The notes beneath the pieces were generated by a model, which saw only the letters and a list, made by a program, of their open reading frames with translations, was not told where the DNA came from and made no database searches. From NCBI GenBank assembly GCA_943788825.1, contig CALSRT010000003.1:1-64000 (forward strand): a stretch of DNA of 64,000 nucleotides, in the 5' to 3' direction. The DNA comes from UBA4582 sp002389265. Lineage in GTDB: Bacteria; Pseudomonadota; Gammaproteobacteria; Pseudomonadales; Azotimanducaceae. Position numbers and translations under genes: made by a program. Below, one piece after another: positions 25,881-36,210 of this stretch. Numbering within the stretch: the first letter of the stretch is position 1; each line of letters begins with the position of its first letter.

Positions 25881-27371
25881 ATGGGTAAAGAAATTTTATT
25901 GGTTGTCGAGTCAGTTTCGAATGAGAAAGGTGTTCCTGAGGCTGTCATTATTGACGCGCTCGAAGTTGCGCTGGCAACAGCGACCAAGAAGCGTTACGGC
26001 GATGATGTAGATCTGCGCGTAGCGATTGATCAAGTCACCGGCGAGTATGAAACCTTCCGTCGATGGCGCGTGATTGGCGACAACGACGAAATGGAATTTC
26101 CAGCGGCGCTACTGCACATCACAGATGCGGAGGAAAAAGATCCGACGCTGCAAGTGGGTGATTATTACGAAGAACCCGTGGAGTCAGTTGAGTTTGGACG
26201 GATTGCAGCGCAAACCGCCAAACAGGTTATCGTCCAGAAGGTTCGTGAAGCTGAACGTGCTCAAGTCGTCGAGGCCTACCGGACTCGAGTCGGTGAACTC
26301 GTGAACGGCCAGGTCAAGAAAGTCACCCGCGATGCGGTGATCGTGGATCTAGGTAATAACGCCGAAGCAGTGTTGCCACGTGAAGACTGGATTCCTCGCG
26401 AAACATTTCGGGTCGGTGACCGACTCCGAGCATTGCTGAAAGAAATTCGTCCCGAGTCACGGGGACCGCAACTGGCGCTATCAAGAACTTCGCCGGCTAT
26501 GCTTATTGAACTCTTTAAAATTGAAGTGCCAGAAATATCCGACGGTGTGATCGAGATTCTAGGTGCGGCCCGTGACGCGGGTTCGCGTGCAAAAATTGCG
26601 GTTAAGACCAATGATGGTCGAATCGATCCGATTGGTGCCTGCGTGGGTATGCGCGGTTCTCGGGTGCAAGCAGTCTCTGGCGAACTTGGTAATGAGCGAA
26701 TCGATATCGTCTTATGGGCCGATAACGTCGCGCAACTCGCGATTAATGCGATGTCGCCTGCTGAGGTCGTCTCCATCGTTGTGGATGAAGAAACGCGCAG
26801 CATGGATATTGCCGTAAGTGCAGACAACCTGGCTCAGGCCATTGGTCGTGGCGGCCAGAACGTCAAACTTGCCAGTGAGCTAGTTGGCTGGGAACTCAAT
26901 GTTATGACCGTTGAAGACGCTGCTGAAAAACACGAGGAAGAGGCCGGCTCTGTTATGGAATCGTTCATGGAGCAGCTTGATGTGGACGAGGACGTAGCGG
27001 TTGTCTTGGTCGAGGAAGGTTTTAGCAGCCTCGAGGAAATTGCATACGTACCGATCGAGGAAATGCTGGCGATCGAAGGCTTCGATGAGGATATCGTCGA
27101 GGAATTGCGCAGCCGAGCCAAGAGCGCGCTGACGATGATCGAACTCGCCAAGGAAGAAAAGCTTGATAGCGTCGAGCCTGCACAGGATCTGCTTGAGATG
27201 GAAGGTATGGATACGCGCTTGGCCTATCAGTTGGCGAAGATGGGCGTGATGACCATGGAAGACCTCGCGGAACAGGCGGTTGATGACCTGGTCGACGTTG
27301 AAGGACTGGACGAAGCCAGGGCCGGTGAGCTGATTATGACGGCACGAGCGCCCTGGTTTATAGAAGAATAG
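25881..27371 (+). CDS. nusA: transcription termination/antitermination factor NusA
   Basis: RNA polymerase-associated pausing and antitermination factor. N-terminal RNAP-binding domain, S1 domain (GQVKKVTRDAVIVDLGNNAEAVLP near 135), two KH domains (CVGMRGSRVQAV and AIGRGGQNVKLAS) and two C-terminal acidic repeats of the gammaproteobacterial type. ATG at 25881 (MGKEILLVVESVS) is chosen over 25833. 496 residues. Confidence 0.97.
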   Translation: MGKEILLVVESVSNEKGVPEAVIIDALEVALATATKKRYGDDVDLRVAIDQVTGEYETFRRWRVIGDNDEMEFPAALLHITDAEEKDPTLQVGDYYEEPVESVEFGRIAAQTAKQVIVQKVREAERAQVVEAYRTRVGELVNGQVKKVTRDAVIVDLGNNAEAVLPREDWIPRETFRVGDRLRALLKEIRPESRGPQLALSRTSPAMLIELFKIEVPEISDGVIEILGAARDAGSRAKIAVKTNDGRIDPIGACVGMRGSRVQAVSGELGNERIDIVLWADNVAQLAINAMSPAEVVSIVVDEETRSMDIAVSADNLAQAIGRGGQNVKLASELVGWELNVMTVEDAAEKHEEEAGSVMESFMEQLDVDEDVAVVLVEEGFSSLEEIAYVPIEEMLAIEGFDEDIVEELRSRAKSALTMIELAKEEKLDSVEPAQDLLEMEGMDTRLAYQLAKMGVMTMEDLAEQAVDDLVDVEGLDEARAGELIMTARAPWFIEE

Positions 27372-27387
27372 GCATAGAAGAATAGGC
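27360..27387. repeat. perfect 14-bp tandem duplication over the nusA stop codon
   Basis: ATAGAAGAATAGGC occurs twice in direct succession (27360-27373 and 27374-27387). The first copy contains the last codons and stop of nusA. Probably a recent slippage duplication; it does not change the protein. The remaining 147 bp to infB show no gene or terminator. Confidence 0.9.
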
Positions 27388-27533
27388 TAGGCAGAGTAGC
27401 TCGAAAGAGCAAACTCGGAAGAGGCCTAAGGAAGGCGTATCAGGATCGCAAATTGCGGGTCATGAAAAACGTCGACAGGATAGGCAATTAGGCTGTGAAT
27501 GTAGTCGGTTTTAACACTACGGGGATATTGTAG

Positions 27534-30179
27534 ATGGCAGATGTAACTGTATCGCAACTGGCGGAATCTGTTGGTACGCCGGTTGATCGGTTATTGCAGC
27601 AAATGCAAGAAGCGGGCCTGCCTCAAAAAAGTGAGACCGACCTTGTTAGTGAAGACGAAAAGCAGTCTTTATTGACGCATATTAAGAAAACTCACGGTGA
27701 TTCCGATGAGGCGCCGGTCAAAATCACTTTGAAGCGTCGCACGCTGAGTACGCTAAAGACAGCGGGTTCCGCAGGGCGTGGACGAACCGTCAATGTCGAA
27801 GTTCGAAAGAAGCGTACCTACGTTCGAACGGATGCGGAAGATGCTCCCGCAGTAGCGCCGGCAGTAGCTGCTGTTGCCGAGGCCCCTGAGGCCGCGGTCA
27901 TCGAAGATGTCCCCGCGGCTGACATTCCGGAAGTTGTCAGTGCACCGGTTGAGCCGGTTGTTCCTGAGGTTATTGATCCAGCAGTGGCTGCGCAGGCGAT
28001 GCGCCGAGCAGCCCAGGCTGAAGCGGCAGCCGACGCTGAACGGCGGCGGGAAGAGGCGCAAGCCCTAGCAGCTGAACTGTTAGCTCAGACTGCCAGGGAA
28101 GAAGCGAAAAGGGCGGCAGCTTCCAAAGAAGGCTCGAAGACTGAAGGCCGACCGGCCACTGAGAAGGAGCTTGAAGAACTCAGAGTCAGTGCTCGAAAAG
28201 ACAAGCGCGACCGCAGCGATTTGGATGATGCCGACACGAAAGAGAAGCGCGTCCGTCAGGGGGGTAAAAGACGCCGTGTCGAAGCCTTGCTTGAAGATGA
28301 AGGCGATGAGCTCATTGTTGGTGGTACGCCAGAAACCTCTACTCTTGGACTTTCGGCCTCTCGCGGTAAGCGCTCAAAGGCGAAGCCTGCTGGCCCAAGA
28401 CATCAATTCAAGGCTCCTACAGAAGAGATAAAACGCGAAGTGGAAATCGGCGAGACGATCACGGTCGCGCAGCTGGCGCAGAAAATGTCTATCAAGGCCA
28501 CGCAGGTTATCAAGGCGTTGATGAGCTTGGGCGTGATGGCGACAATCAATCAGACTATCGATCAGGAAACGGCGATGATGGTCGCTGAAGAGTTTGGCCA
28601 CGCCGTAAAGACGGTGGCAGACAACGAAATCGAAAAGAATTTGCACGAAGACATGCTGCATGAAGGCGAACAGAAGGTGCGTTCTCCAGTTGTGACAGTG
28701 ATGGGTCATGTTGACCATGGTAAGACGTCGTTGCTGGACTATATTCGTAACTCTCGGGTAGCAAAAGGTGAGGCCGGTGGTATCACTCAGCACATCGGTG
28801 CCTATAAGGTCAAAACAGAGCATGGCGAAATATGCTTTATCGACACGCCAGGTCATGCCGCGTTCAGCGCCATGCGAGCGCGAGGCGCGACCGCAACAGA
28901 TATCGTGATATTAGTTGTTGCTGCTGATGATGGTGTTATGCCCCAGACAGAAGAAGCGATCAAGCACGCGCAGGCGGCTAATGCGCCCATCGTTGTTGCG
29001 CTGAATAAGATGGACAAAGAAGGCGCTGAGCCAGATCGCGTTAAAAACGAATTGGTGGCTAAAGGCGTTATCCCAGAAGACTGGGGCGGTGATACACAGT
29101 TTATCGAAGTCTCGGCGCTGACCGGAGATGGCATTGATAATCTGCTGGAAGCCGTGCTGCTCCAGGCTGAACTGCTCGAACTCAAGGCAGTATTTGAAGG
29201 TCCTGCCCGTGGCATCATTATTGAGTCTGAATTGGACAAAGGCCGTGGCCCTGTTGCCACTTTGCTGGTTCAAAATGGTACGTTGCAGCAAGGTGACATT
29301 ATCGTTGCCGGTGAACATTTTGGTCGGGCCAGAGCCTTGATCGACGAACATGGTAAAACCCTGAAGACCGCCGGTCCTGCAACGCCCGTGGCAATCCTTG
29401 GACTGAATGGTACACCGGCCGCCGGAGATACATTCCAAGTGGCCAGGGATGAGCGCACCGCCAGAGAAGTGGCTGATTTCAGAATGCATCGAGCCAAAGA
29501 AGAACGTTTAGCCACGCCGGCGGTAACTCTCGATAACTTGTTGTTGAGTTTCAGTGCCAATGAAGTGAACTACCTGAACGTTGTGGTCAAGGCAGACGTC
29601 CGTGGCTCCCTCGAGGCTATTATTTCCTCGCTCAAGGAAATGGGTAACGATGAGGTCAAAGTGAATATTGTGCATTCCGGAGTCGGTGGTATTACCGAGT
29701 CTGACGTGAGCTACGCCCAGACTTCAGGTGCTGTAATTTTTGGCTTTAACGTTCGGGCTGATACTGCGGGCCGTCGTTTGGTAGATGCTGAAGGCTTAGA
29801 TTTGCGTTATTACAAAGTTATCTATGATCTTGTGGATGACGTTAAGGCGGCACTGTCTGGCATGTTGTCTCCTGAAGTGCGCGAGGATATCGTTGGTATC
29901 GCTGAGGTTAAGGACGTCTTTGACTCGAAGAAATTTGGTAATGTCGCCGGCTGTATGGTGATTGAAGGCACGGTCTTCAAGGACAAAAAGATCAGGGTCT
30001 TGCGCGACAGCGTTGTCATCTATGAGGGCGAACTGGAATCTCTGCGCCACTATAAAGAAGAAGTTGCCCAGGTTAAACGTGGCACCGAGTGTGGTATTGG
30101 TGTGCGTAATTACAATGACGTCAAAGTCGGAGATCAAATCGAAGTCTTTGATATCCGCGAAGTTGCGCGGAAACTGTAA
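27534..30179 (+). CDS. infB: translation initiation factor IF-2
   Basis: GTPase that places fMet-tRNA on the 30S subunit. N-terminal IF2N domain, long Ala/Glu/Arg-rich linker (about residues 85-280), second IF2N-like domain, then G domain with GHVDHGKT near residue 390, DTPGH and NKMD, and C-terminal domains. 881 residues, normal for the long gammaproteobacterial form. Confidence 0.97.
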   Translation: MADVTVSQLAESVGTPVDRLLQQMQEAGLPQKSETDLVSEDEKQSLLTHIKKTHGDSDEAPVKITLKRRTLSTLKTAGSAGRGRTVNVEVRKKRTYVRTDAEDAPAVAPAVAAVAEAPEAAVIEDVPAADIPEVVSAPVEPVVPEVIDPAVAAQAMRRAAQAEAAADAERRREEAQALAAELLAQTAREEAKRAAASKEGSKTEGRPATEKELEELRVSARKDKRDRSDLDDADTKEKRVRQGGKRRRVEALLEDEGDELIVGGTPETSTLGLSASRGKRSKAKPAGPRHQFKAPTEEIKREVEIGETITVAQLAQKMSIKATQVIKALMSLGVMATINQTIDQETAMMVAEEFGHAVKTVADNEIEKNLHEDMLHEGEQKVRSPVVTVMGHVDHGKTSLLDYIRNSRVAKGEAGGITQHIGAYKVKTEHGEICFIDTPGHAAFSAMRARGATATDIVILVVAADDGVMPQTEEAIKHAQAANAPIVVALNKMDKEGAEPDRVKNELVAKGVIPEDWGGDTQFIEVSALTGDGIDNLLEAVLLQAELLELKAVFEGPARGIIIESELDKGRGPVATLLVQNGTLQQGDIIVAGEHFGRARALIDEHGKTLKTAGPATPVAILGLNGTPAAGDTFQVARDERTAREVADFRMHRAKEERLATPAVTLDNLLLSFSANEVNYLNVVVKADVRGSLEAIISSLKEMGNDEVKVNIVHSGVGGITESDVSYAQTSGAVIFGFNVRADTAGRRLVDAEGLDLRYYKVIYDLVDDVKAALSGMLSPEVREDIVGIAEVKDVFDSKKFGNVAGCMVIEGTVFKDKKIRVLRDSVVIYEGELESLRHYKEEVAQVKRGTECGIGVRNYNDVKVGDQIEVFDIREVARKL

Positions 30180-30216
30180 CGGATGTCATTTCAACGTCGC
30201 AACATGAGAGTAATCA

Positions 30217-30633
30217 GTGCCTAAAGAATTTAGCCGTGGGCGCCGGGTCGGTGACCATATCCAGCGTGAGCTGGCGACGCTGATCCAGCGAGAAGTCAAA
30301 GACCCACGGGTCGGCATGGTCACCATCAGCGAGGTCAAGGTCAGCCGTGACCTCGCCTATGCGGATGTCTACTTTACGCTCATCGCTCAGGATATGTCCG
30401 AGACCAATGTCAAAGAAGGTGAAGAAGTGCTGAATAGTGCTGCAGGTTTTCTACGCAGTCAGTTAGCCAAGTCACTGACGACACGCGTCACGCCGCGGTT
30501 ACGGTTTCACTTCGATAGTACCATCGAGAACGGTGCGCACATGGATCGTGTTATTCATGCGGCGCGCGCCCGTGATGCTCAGTTGCCCCCTGAGCTGGCT
30601 GATAGCGATGAGGCGAAACCGACAGATGGCTAG
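30217..30633 (+). CDS. rbfA: ribosome-binding factor A
   Basis: 16S 5'-end maturation and cold-shock factor. Starts at GTG 30217 (MPKEFSRGRRVGDHIQRELATLIQREVKDPR). KH-type fold with VSRDLAYADVYFTL and a C-terminal LRFHFDSTIENGAHMDRVI. 138 residues. Its stop overlaps the truB ATG by 8 bp. Confidence 0.95.
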   Translation: MPKEFSRGRRVGDHIQRELATLIQREVKDPRVGMVTISEVKVSRDLAYADVYFTLIAQDMSETNVKEGEEVLNSAAGFLRSQLAKSLTTRVTPRLRFHFDSTIENGAHMDRVIHAARARDAQLPPELADSDEAKPTDG

Positions 30634-31585
30634 ACCTGGCGGTAGAAACAATCGACGCCCCCGTGGTCGCCAAGTGGATGGCATACTTATTCTGGATAAA
30701 TCCGCGGGCGTTACCTCCAACGGCGCGTTGCAAATGGCGAAAGGCTTGTTCAATGCGAATAAGGCTGGCCATACCGGTAGTCTTGATCCACTGGCAACAG
30801 GCCTTCTGCCACTGTGTTTTGGCGAGGCGACAAAATTTTCGCAGTTTTTGCTGGATGCAAATAAACAATACCGCGCCCGCGTCAAGCTTGGGGTGACGAC
30901 TGACAGCGGTGATGCGGACGGCAATGTCATCGAAGAAGCACCAGTGCCGGCGCTAGATAAGGTGATGCTTGAAGCTGCCGCATCGCAGTTCAGGGGTGAA
31001 ATCGAACAGATTCCTCCCATGTATAGTGCCTTGAAGGTTGATGGTCAGCCTCTTTACAAACTAGCTCGGCAGGGAATTGAGATCGAGCGTAAGGCGCGAC
31101 CTGTGACTATCTTCAAGCTTGAAGTAGAAGAATTCAGTGCCGATGAGTTGGTACTGAATATCACCTGCAGCAAAGGGACTTATGTCAGAACACTGGCAGA
31201 GGACCTGGGTAAAGTGTTAGGCTGCGGCGCGCATGTGGTCGGTCTACGACGCTTGGCTTCTGGTCCCTTTAATCTGGATCAGGCGATGACTTTGGAAGAA
31301 CTTGAAGCCTTGTTGCAAGTCCAGGGTTTCGAGGGGCTTGATCAGAGGTTATTGCCCGTCGCAGACATAGTCGGCGACTGGCCGGCACTTGAAGTGCCAG
31401 ATTTTACGGCGATATTTTTTAAACAAGGCCAGGCGGTGCAAATTGCCAAGGCGCCCACTGCCGGTTGGGTAAGAATTTTTTCAGAGGCTACGGACGATCA
31501 GGCATTAGAATTCCTGGGTGTCGGTGAGGTTCTGGAAGATGGAAGAGTGGCGCCAAAAAGACTAGTGGCGTCATCAGCAAGCTAA
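30626..31585 (+). CDS. truB: tRNA pseudouridine(55) synthase
   Basis: Makes pseudouridine 55 in tRNA T-loops. Motif GHTGSLDPLATGLLPLC near residue 48 contains the catalytic Asp; KGTYVRTLAEDLG and a C-terminal PUA-like domain follow. Starts at ATG 30626 overlapping the end of rbfA; the longer upstream frame is rbfA shadow. 319 residues. Confidence 0.96.
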   Translation: MARPGGRNNRRPRGRQVDGILILDKSAGVTSNGALQMAKGLFNANKAGHTGSLDPLATGLLPLCFGEATKFSQFLLDANKQYRARVKLGVTTDSGDADGNVIEEAPVPALDKVMLEAAASQFRGEIEQIPPMYSALKVDGQPLYKLARQGIEIERKARPVTIFKLEVEEFSADELVLNITCSKGTYVRTLAEDLGKVLGCGAHVVGLRRLASGPFNLDQAMTLEELEALLQVQGFEGLDQRLLPVADIVGDWPALEVPDFTAIFFKQGQAVQIAKAPTAGWVRIFSEATDDQALEFLGVGEVLEDGRVAPKRLVASSAS

Positions 31586-31653
31586 CGTACGGCAATCTGC
31601 AAATATGCGCGGACCGCTGTGTAACTTAATTATGCATATTGGAGAGAACTAAA

Positions 31654-31923
31654 ATGGCACTAACAGCAGAAAAGAAAGCTGAAATCGTCAAAGACTTTGG
31701 CATTGTAGAAAATGACTCTGGATCGCCAGAAGTACAGGTTGCATTGTTGACTGCGAATATTGAAGCGCTTCAGTCACATTTCAAAGAGCACATTCATGAC
31801 CACCATTCTCGCGTAGGTTTGTTGCGGATGGTGAGCCAGCGTCGCAAGCTGTTGAATTACCTGAAAAGCAAGAGCGTAGATCGATATGCTTCGCTTATCA
31901 GCCGACTTGGTCTGCGAAAGTAA
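31654..31923 (+). CDS. rpsO: 30S ribosomal protein S15
   Basis: Primary 16S-binding protein of the central domain. 89 residues with the classical GSPEVQVALLTANIEALQSHFKEH...HHSRVGLLRMVSQRRKLLNYL. ATG at 31654 with GGAGAG upstream. rpsO-pnp order conserved. Confidence 0.98.
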   Translation: MALTAEKKAEIVKDFGIVENDSGSPEVQVALLTANIEALQSHFKEHIHDHHSRVGLLRMVSQRRKLLNYLKSKSVDRYASLISRLGLRK

Positions 31924-31956
31924 AGACCTGTCCCCGCTGTACGCTCTGACGAGTTG

Positions 31957-32005
31957 GGCACGATACTTCTGGTGCAGTCACCAGGTAAGTAGTCAGTGCA
32001 TCGTT
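31957..32005 (+). promoter_or_regulatory. pnp leader hairpin (probable RNase III site)
   Basis: An imperfect long stem-loop centred on TACTTCTGGTG / CACCAGGTAAGTA (31964-31974 and 31979-31991, loop CAGT), extended outwards by ACGAT / ATCGT, lies between rpsO and pnp. In E. coli an equivalent double-stranded element is cut by RNase III and mediates pnp autoregulation; function here is inferred from position and shape. Confidence 0.6.
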
Positions 32006-32042
32006 ATGGGCGGCAGCCACTAGAACCTGATTGGAGAAAAGT

Positions 32043-34157
32043 GTGAATCCTATAAGAAAGCAATTTAAATATGGCGGCCATGACGTCGTTATCGAGACTG
32101 GCAAGATTGCCAGACAAGCCACTGCAGCAGTCGTTGTGACCATGGCAGAAACCACCGTACTTGTGGCCGTTGTTGGTCGTAGGGAAGCAAAACCGAATCA
32201 GGACTTTTTCCCCCTGACGGTAAACTACGAAGAAAAAACTTATGCGGCCGGTAAAATTCCCGGTGGCTTTTTCAAGCGTGAAGGTCGTCCTTCTGAGAAA
32301 GAAACGCTGACATCACGTCTTATCGACCGTCCCATTCGGCCGTTGTTTCCTAAGGGCTTCATGAACGAAGTTCAGGTCACTTGCCAGGTGATCTCTGCAG
32401 CGAAAGATGTTGATCCCGATATTATTGCCATGATCGGTACTTCTGCCGCATTAGCATTGTCTGGTATCCCTTTCAGCGGACCTATTGGTGCTGCGCGCGT
32501 CGGTTTTACTGAAGACGGCTACATTTTGAACCCTGGCTATGCTGCCCTCGCGACCTCCGATCTTGATATGGTGGTTGCCGGTACTGCAGATGCGGTACTG
32601 ATGGTTGAGTCACAAGCTAAAGAATTAACCGAAGACCAAATGCTGGGTGGCGTGTTATTCGCTCACCAGGAAATGCAGGTCGTGATCCATGCGATCAACG
32701 AATTGAAAGCTGAGGCGGGTAAAGCGTCTTGGGATTGGCAGCCAGAAGCTGTCAACGAGTCACTGACTGCGGCTGTGAGTGATAAATTCGCTGCAGGCGT
32801 CGGTACGGCATACCAGGTCGTCGACAAGATGGCTCGTCAGGACCAGATCAGCGCGCTGCGCGATCAGGCGATTGTTGAGCTGGCCGATGCCGCTAATGGC
32901 GTCGCTGCGGGCGATGTATCTGGTGTTTTTGCCAAGCTTGAAAAGAAAATTGTTCGCCAGCGTATCATTGCTGGTGAGCCTCGAATCGACGGTCGCGACA
33001 CGACCACTGTCAGGCCGATCAGCGTAGAAGTCGGCCTCTTGCCAAAGGCCCACGGCTCAGCTTTGTTCACTCGGGGTGAGACTCAAGCCATCGTCACGAC
33101 CACGTTAGGTTCTATGCGCGATGCGGCGATCATTGATGCCCTGCATGGCAGCTTTCGCGACAATTTCCTGTTGCACTATAACTTCCCTCATTACAGTGTT
33201 GGCGAGACTGGTTTTTCCGGTGGACCCAAGCGGCGTGAGATCGGTCATGGTCGACTGGCCCGTCGTGGTTTGGCAGCGGTACTGCCAGCAGCGGCTGACT
33301 GGCCTTACACCACGCGCGTAGTGTCTGAAATCACAGAGTCTAACGGTTCATCGTCAATGGCCAGCGTTTGTGGCGCTAGCTTGGCATTGATGGATGCTGG
33401 TGTACCTCTGAAAGCACCTGTTGCCGGTGTGGCCATGGGTCTCGTTAAAGATGAAAATGGTTTTGCCATTTTGACAGATATCCTCGGCGACGAAGATCAT
33501 CTTGGCGACATGGATTTCAAGGTTGCCGGTACCGATACGGGTGTGACTGCGCTGCAGATGGACATCAAGATTCAAGGTATTACCGAAGAGATTATGGAAG
33601 TCGCGTTAGCTCAGGCTAAAGACGCGCGTCTGTTCATCTTGGTAGAGATGAATAAAGTCATCAATAAATCTCGCGAGTCTGTATCTGCCAATGCACCAGC
33701 GATGGTGACCATGAAGGTGGACGCTGACAAGATTCGCGACGTTATCGGTAAAGGTGGTGCAACAATCCGTGGCATCACTGAGCAAACAGGCGCATCTGTG
33801 GACATCGATGACAATGGCACAATCACTATTTTTGGTGAAGGGTCCGAGTCTAGAGATGCCGCTGTCGCGATGATTATGGCTATCACGGCTGAGGCTGAGG
33901 TGGGTCAGATCTACAAGGGTAAGGTTGTCAAAATCGCCGACTTCGGCGCATTTGTTAATATTCTGCCCGGTAAAGACGGTTTGCTGCATATCTCGCAAAT
34001 TTCCCAGGAAAGGGTCGAAAAAGTGACTGATTTCCTGGCTGAAGGCCAGGAAATTGAAGTCATCGTCTTGGATGTTGATCGCGGTCGGATCAAGCTTTCG
34101 ATGAAAGAAATGCCTAGTCAAGCCGATGCTGAGGCACCTGCTGCAGCCACTGAATAA
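32043..34157 (+). CDS. pnp: polyribonucleotide nucleotidyltransferase (PNPase)
   Basis: Phosphorolytic 3'-5' exoribonuclease of the RNA degradosome. Two RNase PH domains (second from about residue 310), KH domain (IRDVIGKGGATIRGI) and S1 domain (GKVVKIADFGAFVNILPGK). GTG at 32043 with GGAG six bases upstream is preferred to TTG 32031. 704 residues, normal. Confidence 0.97.
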   Translation: MNPIRKQFKYGGHDVVIETGKIARQATAAVVVTMAETTVLVAVVGRREAKPNQDFFPLTVNYEEKTYAAGKIPGGFFKREGRPSEKETLTSRLIDRPIRPLFPKGFMNEVQVTCQVISAAKDVDPDIIAMIGTSAALALSGIPFSGPIGAARVGFTEDGYILNPGYAALATSDLDMVVAGTADAVLMVESQAKELTEDQMLGGVLFAHQEMQVVIHAINELKAEAGKASWDWQPEAVNESLTAAVSDKFAAGVGTAYQVVDKMARQDQISALRDQAIVELADAANGVAAGDVSGVFAKLEKKIVRQRIIAGEPRIDGRDTTTVRPISVEVGLLPKAHGSALFTRGETQAIVTTTLGSMRDAAIIDALHGSFRDNFLLHYNFPHYSVGETGFSGGPKRREIGHGRLARRGLAAVLPAAADWPYTTRVVSEITESNGSSSMASVCGASLALMDAGVPLKAPVAGVAMGLVKDENGFAILTDILGDEDHLGDMDFKVAGTDTGVTALQMDIKIQGITEEIMEVALAQAKDARLFILVEMNKVINKSRESVSANAPAMVTMKVDADKIRDVIGKGGATIRGITEQTGASVDIDDNGTITIFGEGSESRDAAVAMIMAITAEAEVGQIYKGKVVKIADFGAFVNILPGKDGLLHISQISQERVEKVTDFLAEGQEIEVIVLDVDRGRIKLSMKEMPSQADAEAPAAATE

Positions 34158-34174
34158 GGGCGGCTAGAGAGTAT

Positions 34175-34206
34175 AAAAAAAGCCGGTCAGCGACCGGCTT
34201 TTTTTT
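34175..34206. terminator. bidirectional terminator between pnp and acs
   Basis: An A-run, AGCCGGT (34181-34187), loop CAGCG, ACCGGCT (34193-34199), T-run. Symmetric A- and T-tracts let it end both pnp (plus) and acs (minus) transcripts. Confidence 0.95.
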
Positions 34207-34269
34207 CAGTTTTTTTTACCTTGATGAATGTGCCTTGGCTTCTTCACCAAGAAAATGCCACGAGTTCGA

Positions 34270-36207
34270 CTAACTGTCGGGTCGATTGGCAATCAAGTTT
34301 TCAACTACCGCTGGATCGGCCAGTGTGCTGGTGTCGCCAAGGTTGTCCAGTTCGTTAGCGGCGATCTTGCGGAGTATCCTGCGCATGATTTTACCAGATC
34401 GGGTTTTTGGCAAGCCAGGCGCCCACTGAATAACATCTGGTTTGGCGATAGCGCCGATCTCTGTTCGGCACTGGTTCATTAGTTCCTGTCTCAGGGCTTC
34501 GGTGCCCTCGACATCATGCATTAAAGTGACATAGGCATAGATCCCCTGGCCTTTGATCGAGTGGGGGAAGCCGACGACAGCTGCCTCGGCGACGGCTTCG
34601 TGGAGCACCAAGGCGCTTTCCACTTCAGCGGTGCCCATTCTGTGGCCCGAGACATTCAAGACATCATCGACTCGGCCGGTGATCCAATAATAACCATCAG
34701 CGTCACGTCGAGCACCGTCGCCAGCAAAATAATAACCGGGGTAGGTTGAGTAATAGGTCTTGATGCAACGTTCATGATCGCCATAGACCGTTCGAATTTG
34801 ACCAGGCCATGACCGAGCGATCACCAAGTTGCCCTCGCCGGCACCTTCTATAAGCACGCCGTTGGTGTCCAGTAGCTCCAGTTCGACACCAAAAAATGGT
34901 TTGGTGGCGGAGCCAGGTTTGAGGGGCGTCGCACCGGGTAAAGGCGATATCATAATGCCGCCAGTTTCCGTTTGCCACCAGGTATCAACAATCGGACAGC
35001 GTTCGGCGCCGACGATATGATAGTACCACTCCCAAGCTTCTGGATTGATGGGTTCGCCAACACTGCCCAGTAGGCGCAGGGACGCGCGAGATGTGGCGGT
35101 GACAAACTCATTGCCTTGGCCCATCAGGGCTCGCAATGCAGTGGGTGCTGTATAGAAAATATTAACCTTGTGTTTATCGACTACCTGCCAGCAGCGTCCG
35201 GCATCCGGGTAAGTGGGTATGCCCTCGAACATCAGTGTGGTCGCACCGTTGGCGAGGGGGCCATAGATAATATAAGTGTGGCCCGTGACCCAGCCGACAT
35301 CCGCGGTACACCAATAAATATCGCCATCGTGATAGTCGAAGATGTACTTGTGGGTCATGGCAGCCTGGAGCATATAACCGCCAGTGGTGTGCAACACACC
35401 CTTCGGTTTGCCGGTGGAGCCTGACGTGTACAATATAAAAAGTGGGTCCTCACTATCCATGGGGACCGCTTCACAGCTTGCTGAAACCGCCTGAATGGCT
35501 GCTTCGTAGTGAATATCTCGCGTGCTGTCCCAGGGCACATCAGCGCCAGTGCGTTGGACGACAATGACGGTCTCGACATTTGGGCAACCCAAGAGCGCCT
35601 GATCAGTGTTGGCTTTGAGTGGAATGGGTTTGCCGCCGCGAACCCCCTCATCAGCCGTAATGACCGTGCGGCAGTCGGAATCGAGAATCCTGTCCTGCAG
35701 TGCTTGAGGTGAGAAGCCGCCGAAGACGACTGAATGAACGGCACCGATACGGGCGCACGCCAGCATCGCGTAGGCGGCTTCTGGCACCATGGGCATATAG
35801 ATGCAGACTCGGTCGCCTTTAACTACGCCACGGTCTTTCAGGACATTCGCTAGCCGGCAGACTTTGTCGTGGACCTCAGAGTAGGTCAGGCTGGCATCGA
35901 CAGTAGGATCATCGCCTTCCCAGATAATCGCCACCTGATCGCCGCGGGCCTCTAAGTGCCGGTCCAGGCAGTTGTAGCAGGCGTTGAGCTGGCCACCAAT
36001 AAACCAAGCAGTCTGACCTTGTTGTAAGTCCGACTCGGTCAGCGTGTGCCAGGGTCTGCTCCAGCTGAGGAACTCATTAGCCTGTGCTGGCCAGAAGGAT
36101 TCTGGTTGATTGATTGACTCATCGTACATCTGGGCATAACGCTCGCTATCAATAAATGCGCGTTGTTGAGTCGCCTTGGATACTGGGTAGATCTTGTGTT
36201 CTGACAT
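34270..36207 (-). CDS. acs: acetyl-CoA synthetase
   Basis: AMP-forming acetate-CoA ligase. Motifs: AMP-binding YTSGSTGKPKGVLHT near residue 264, WWQTETGG near 414, YFAGDGARRDADGYYWITGRVDDVLNVSGHR and the acetylatable Lys in RSGKIMRRIL near 610. 645 residues. Starts 3 bp after pgi, in one minus-strand run pcnB-kinase-pgi-acs. In Pseudomonas acsA lies in the same neighbourhood and depends on CbrAB-linked carbon control. Confidence 0.97.
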   Translation of the reverse strand: MSEHKIYPVSKATQQRAFIDSERYAQMYDESINQPESFWPAQANEFLSWSRPWHTLTESDLQQGQTAWFIGGQLNACYNCLDRHLEARGDQVAIIWEGDDPTVDASLTYSEVHDKVCRLANVLKDRGVVKGDRVCIYMPMVPEAAYAMLACARIGAVHSVVFGGFSPQALQDRILDSDCRTVITADEGVRGGKPIPLKANTDQALLGCPNVETVIVVQRTGADVPWDSTRDIHYEAAIQAVSASCEAVPMDSEDPLFILYTSGSTGKPKGVLHTTGGYMLQAAMTHKYIFDYHDGDIYWCTADVGWVTGHTYIIYGPLANGATTLMFEGIPTYPDAGRCWQVVDKHKVNIFYTAPTALRALMGQGNEFVTATSRASLRLLGSVGEPINPEAWEWYYHIVGAERCPIVDTWWQTETGGIMISPLPGATPLKPGSATKPFFGVELELLDTNGVLIEGAGEGNLVIARSWPGQIRTVYGDHERCIKTYYSTYPGYYFAGDGARRDADGYYWITGRVDDVLNVSGHRMGTAEVESALVLHEAVAEAAVVGFPHSIKGQGIYAYVTLMHDVEGTEALRQELMNQCRTEIGAIAKPDVIQWAPGLPKTRSGKIMRRILRKIAANELDNLGDTSTLADPAVVENLIANRPDS

Positions 36208-36210
36208 GGG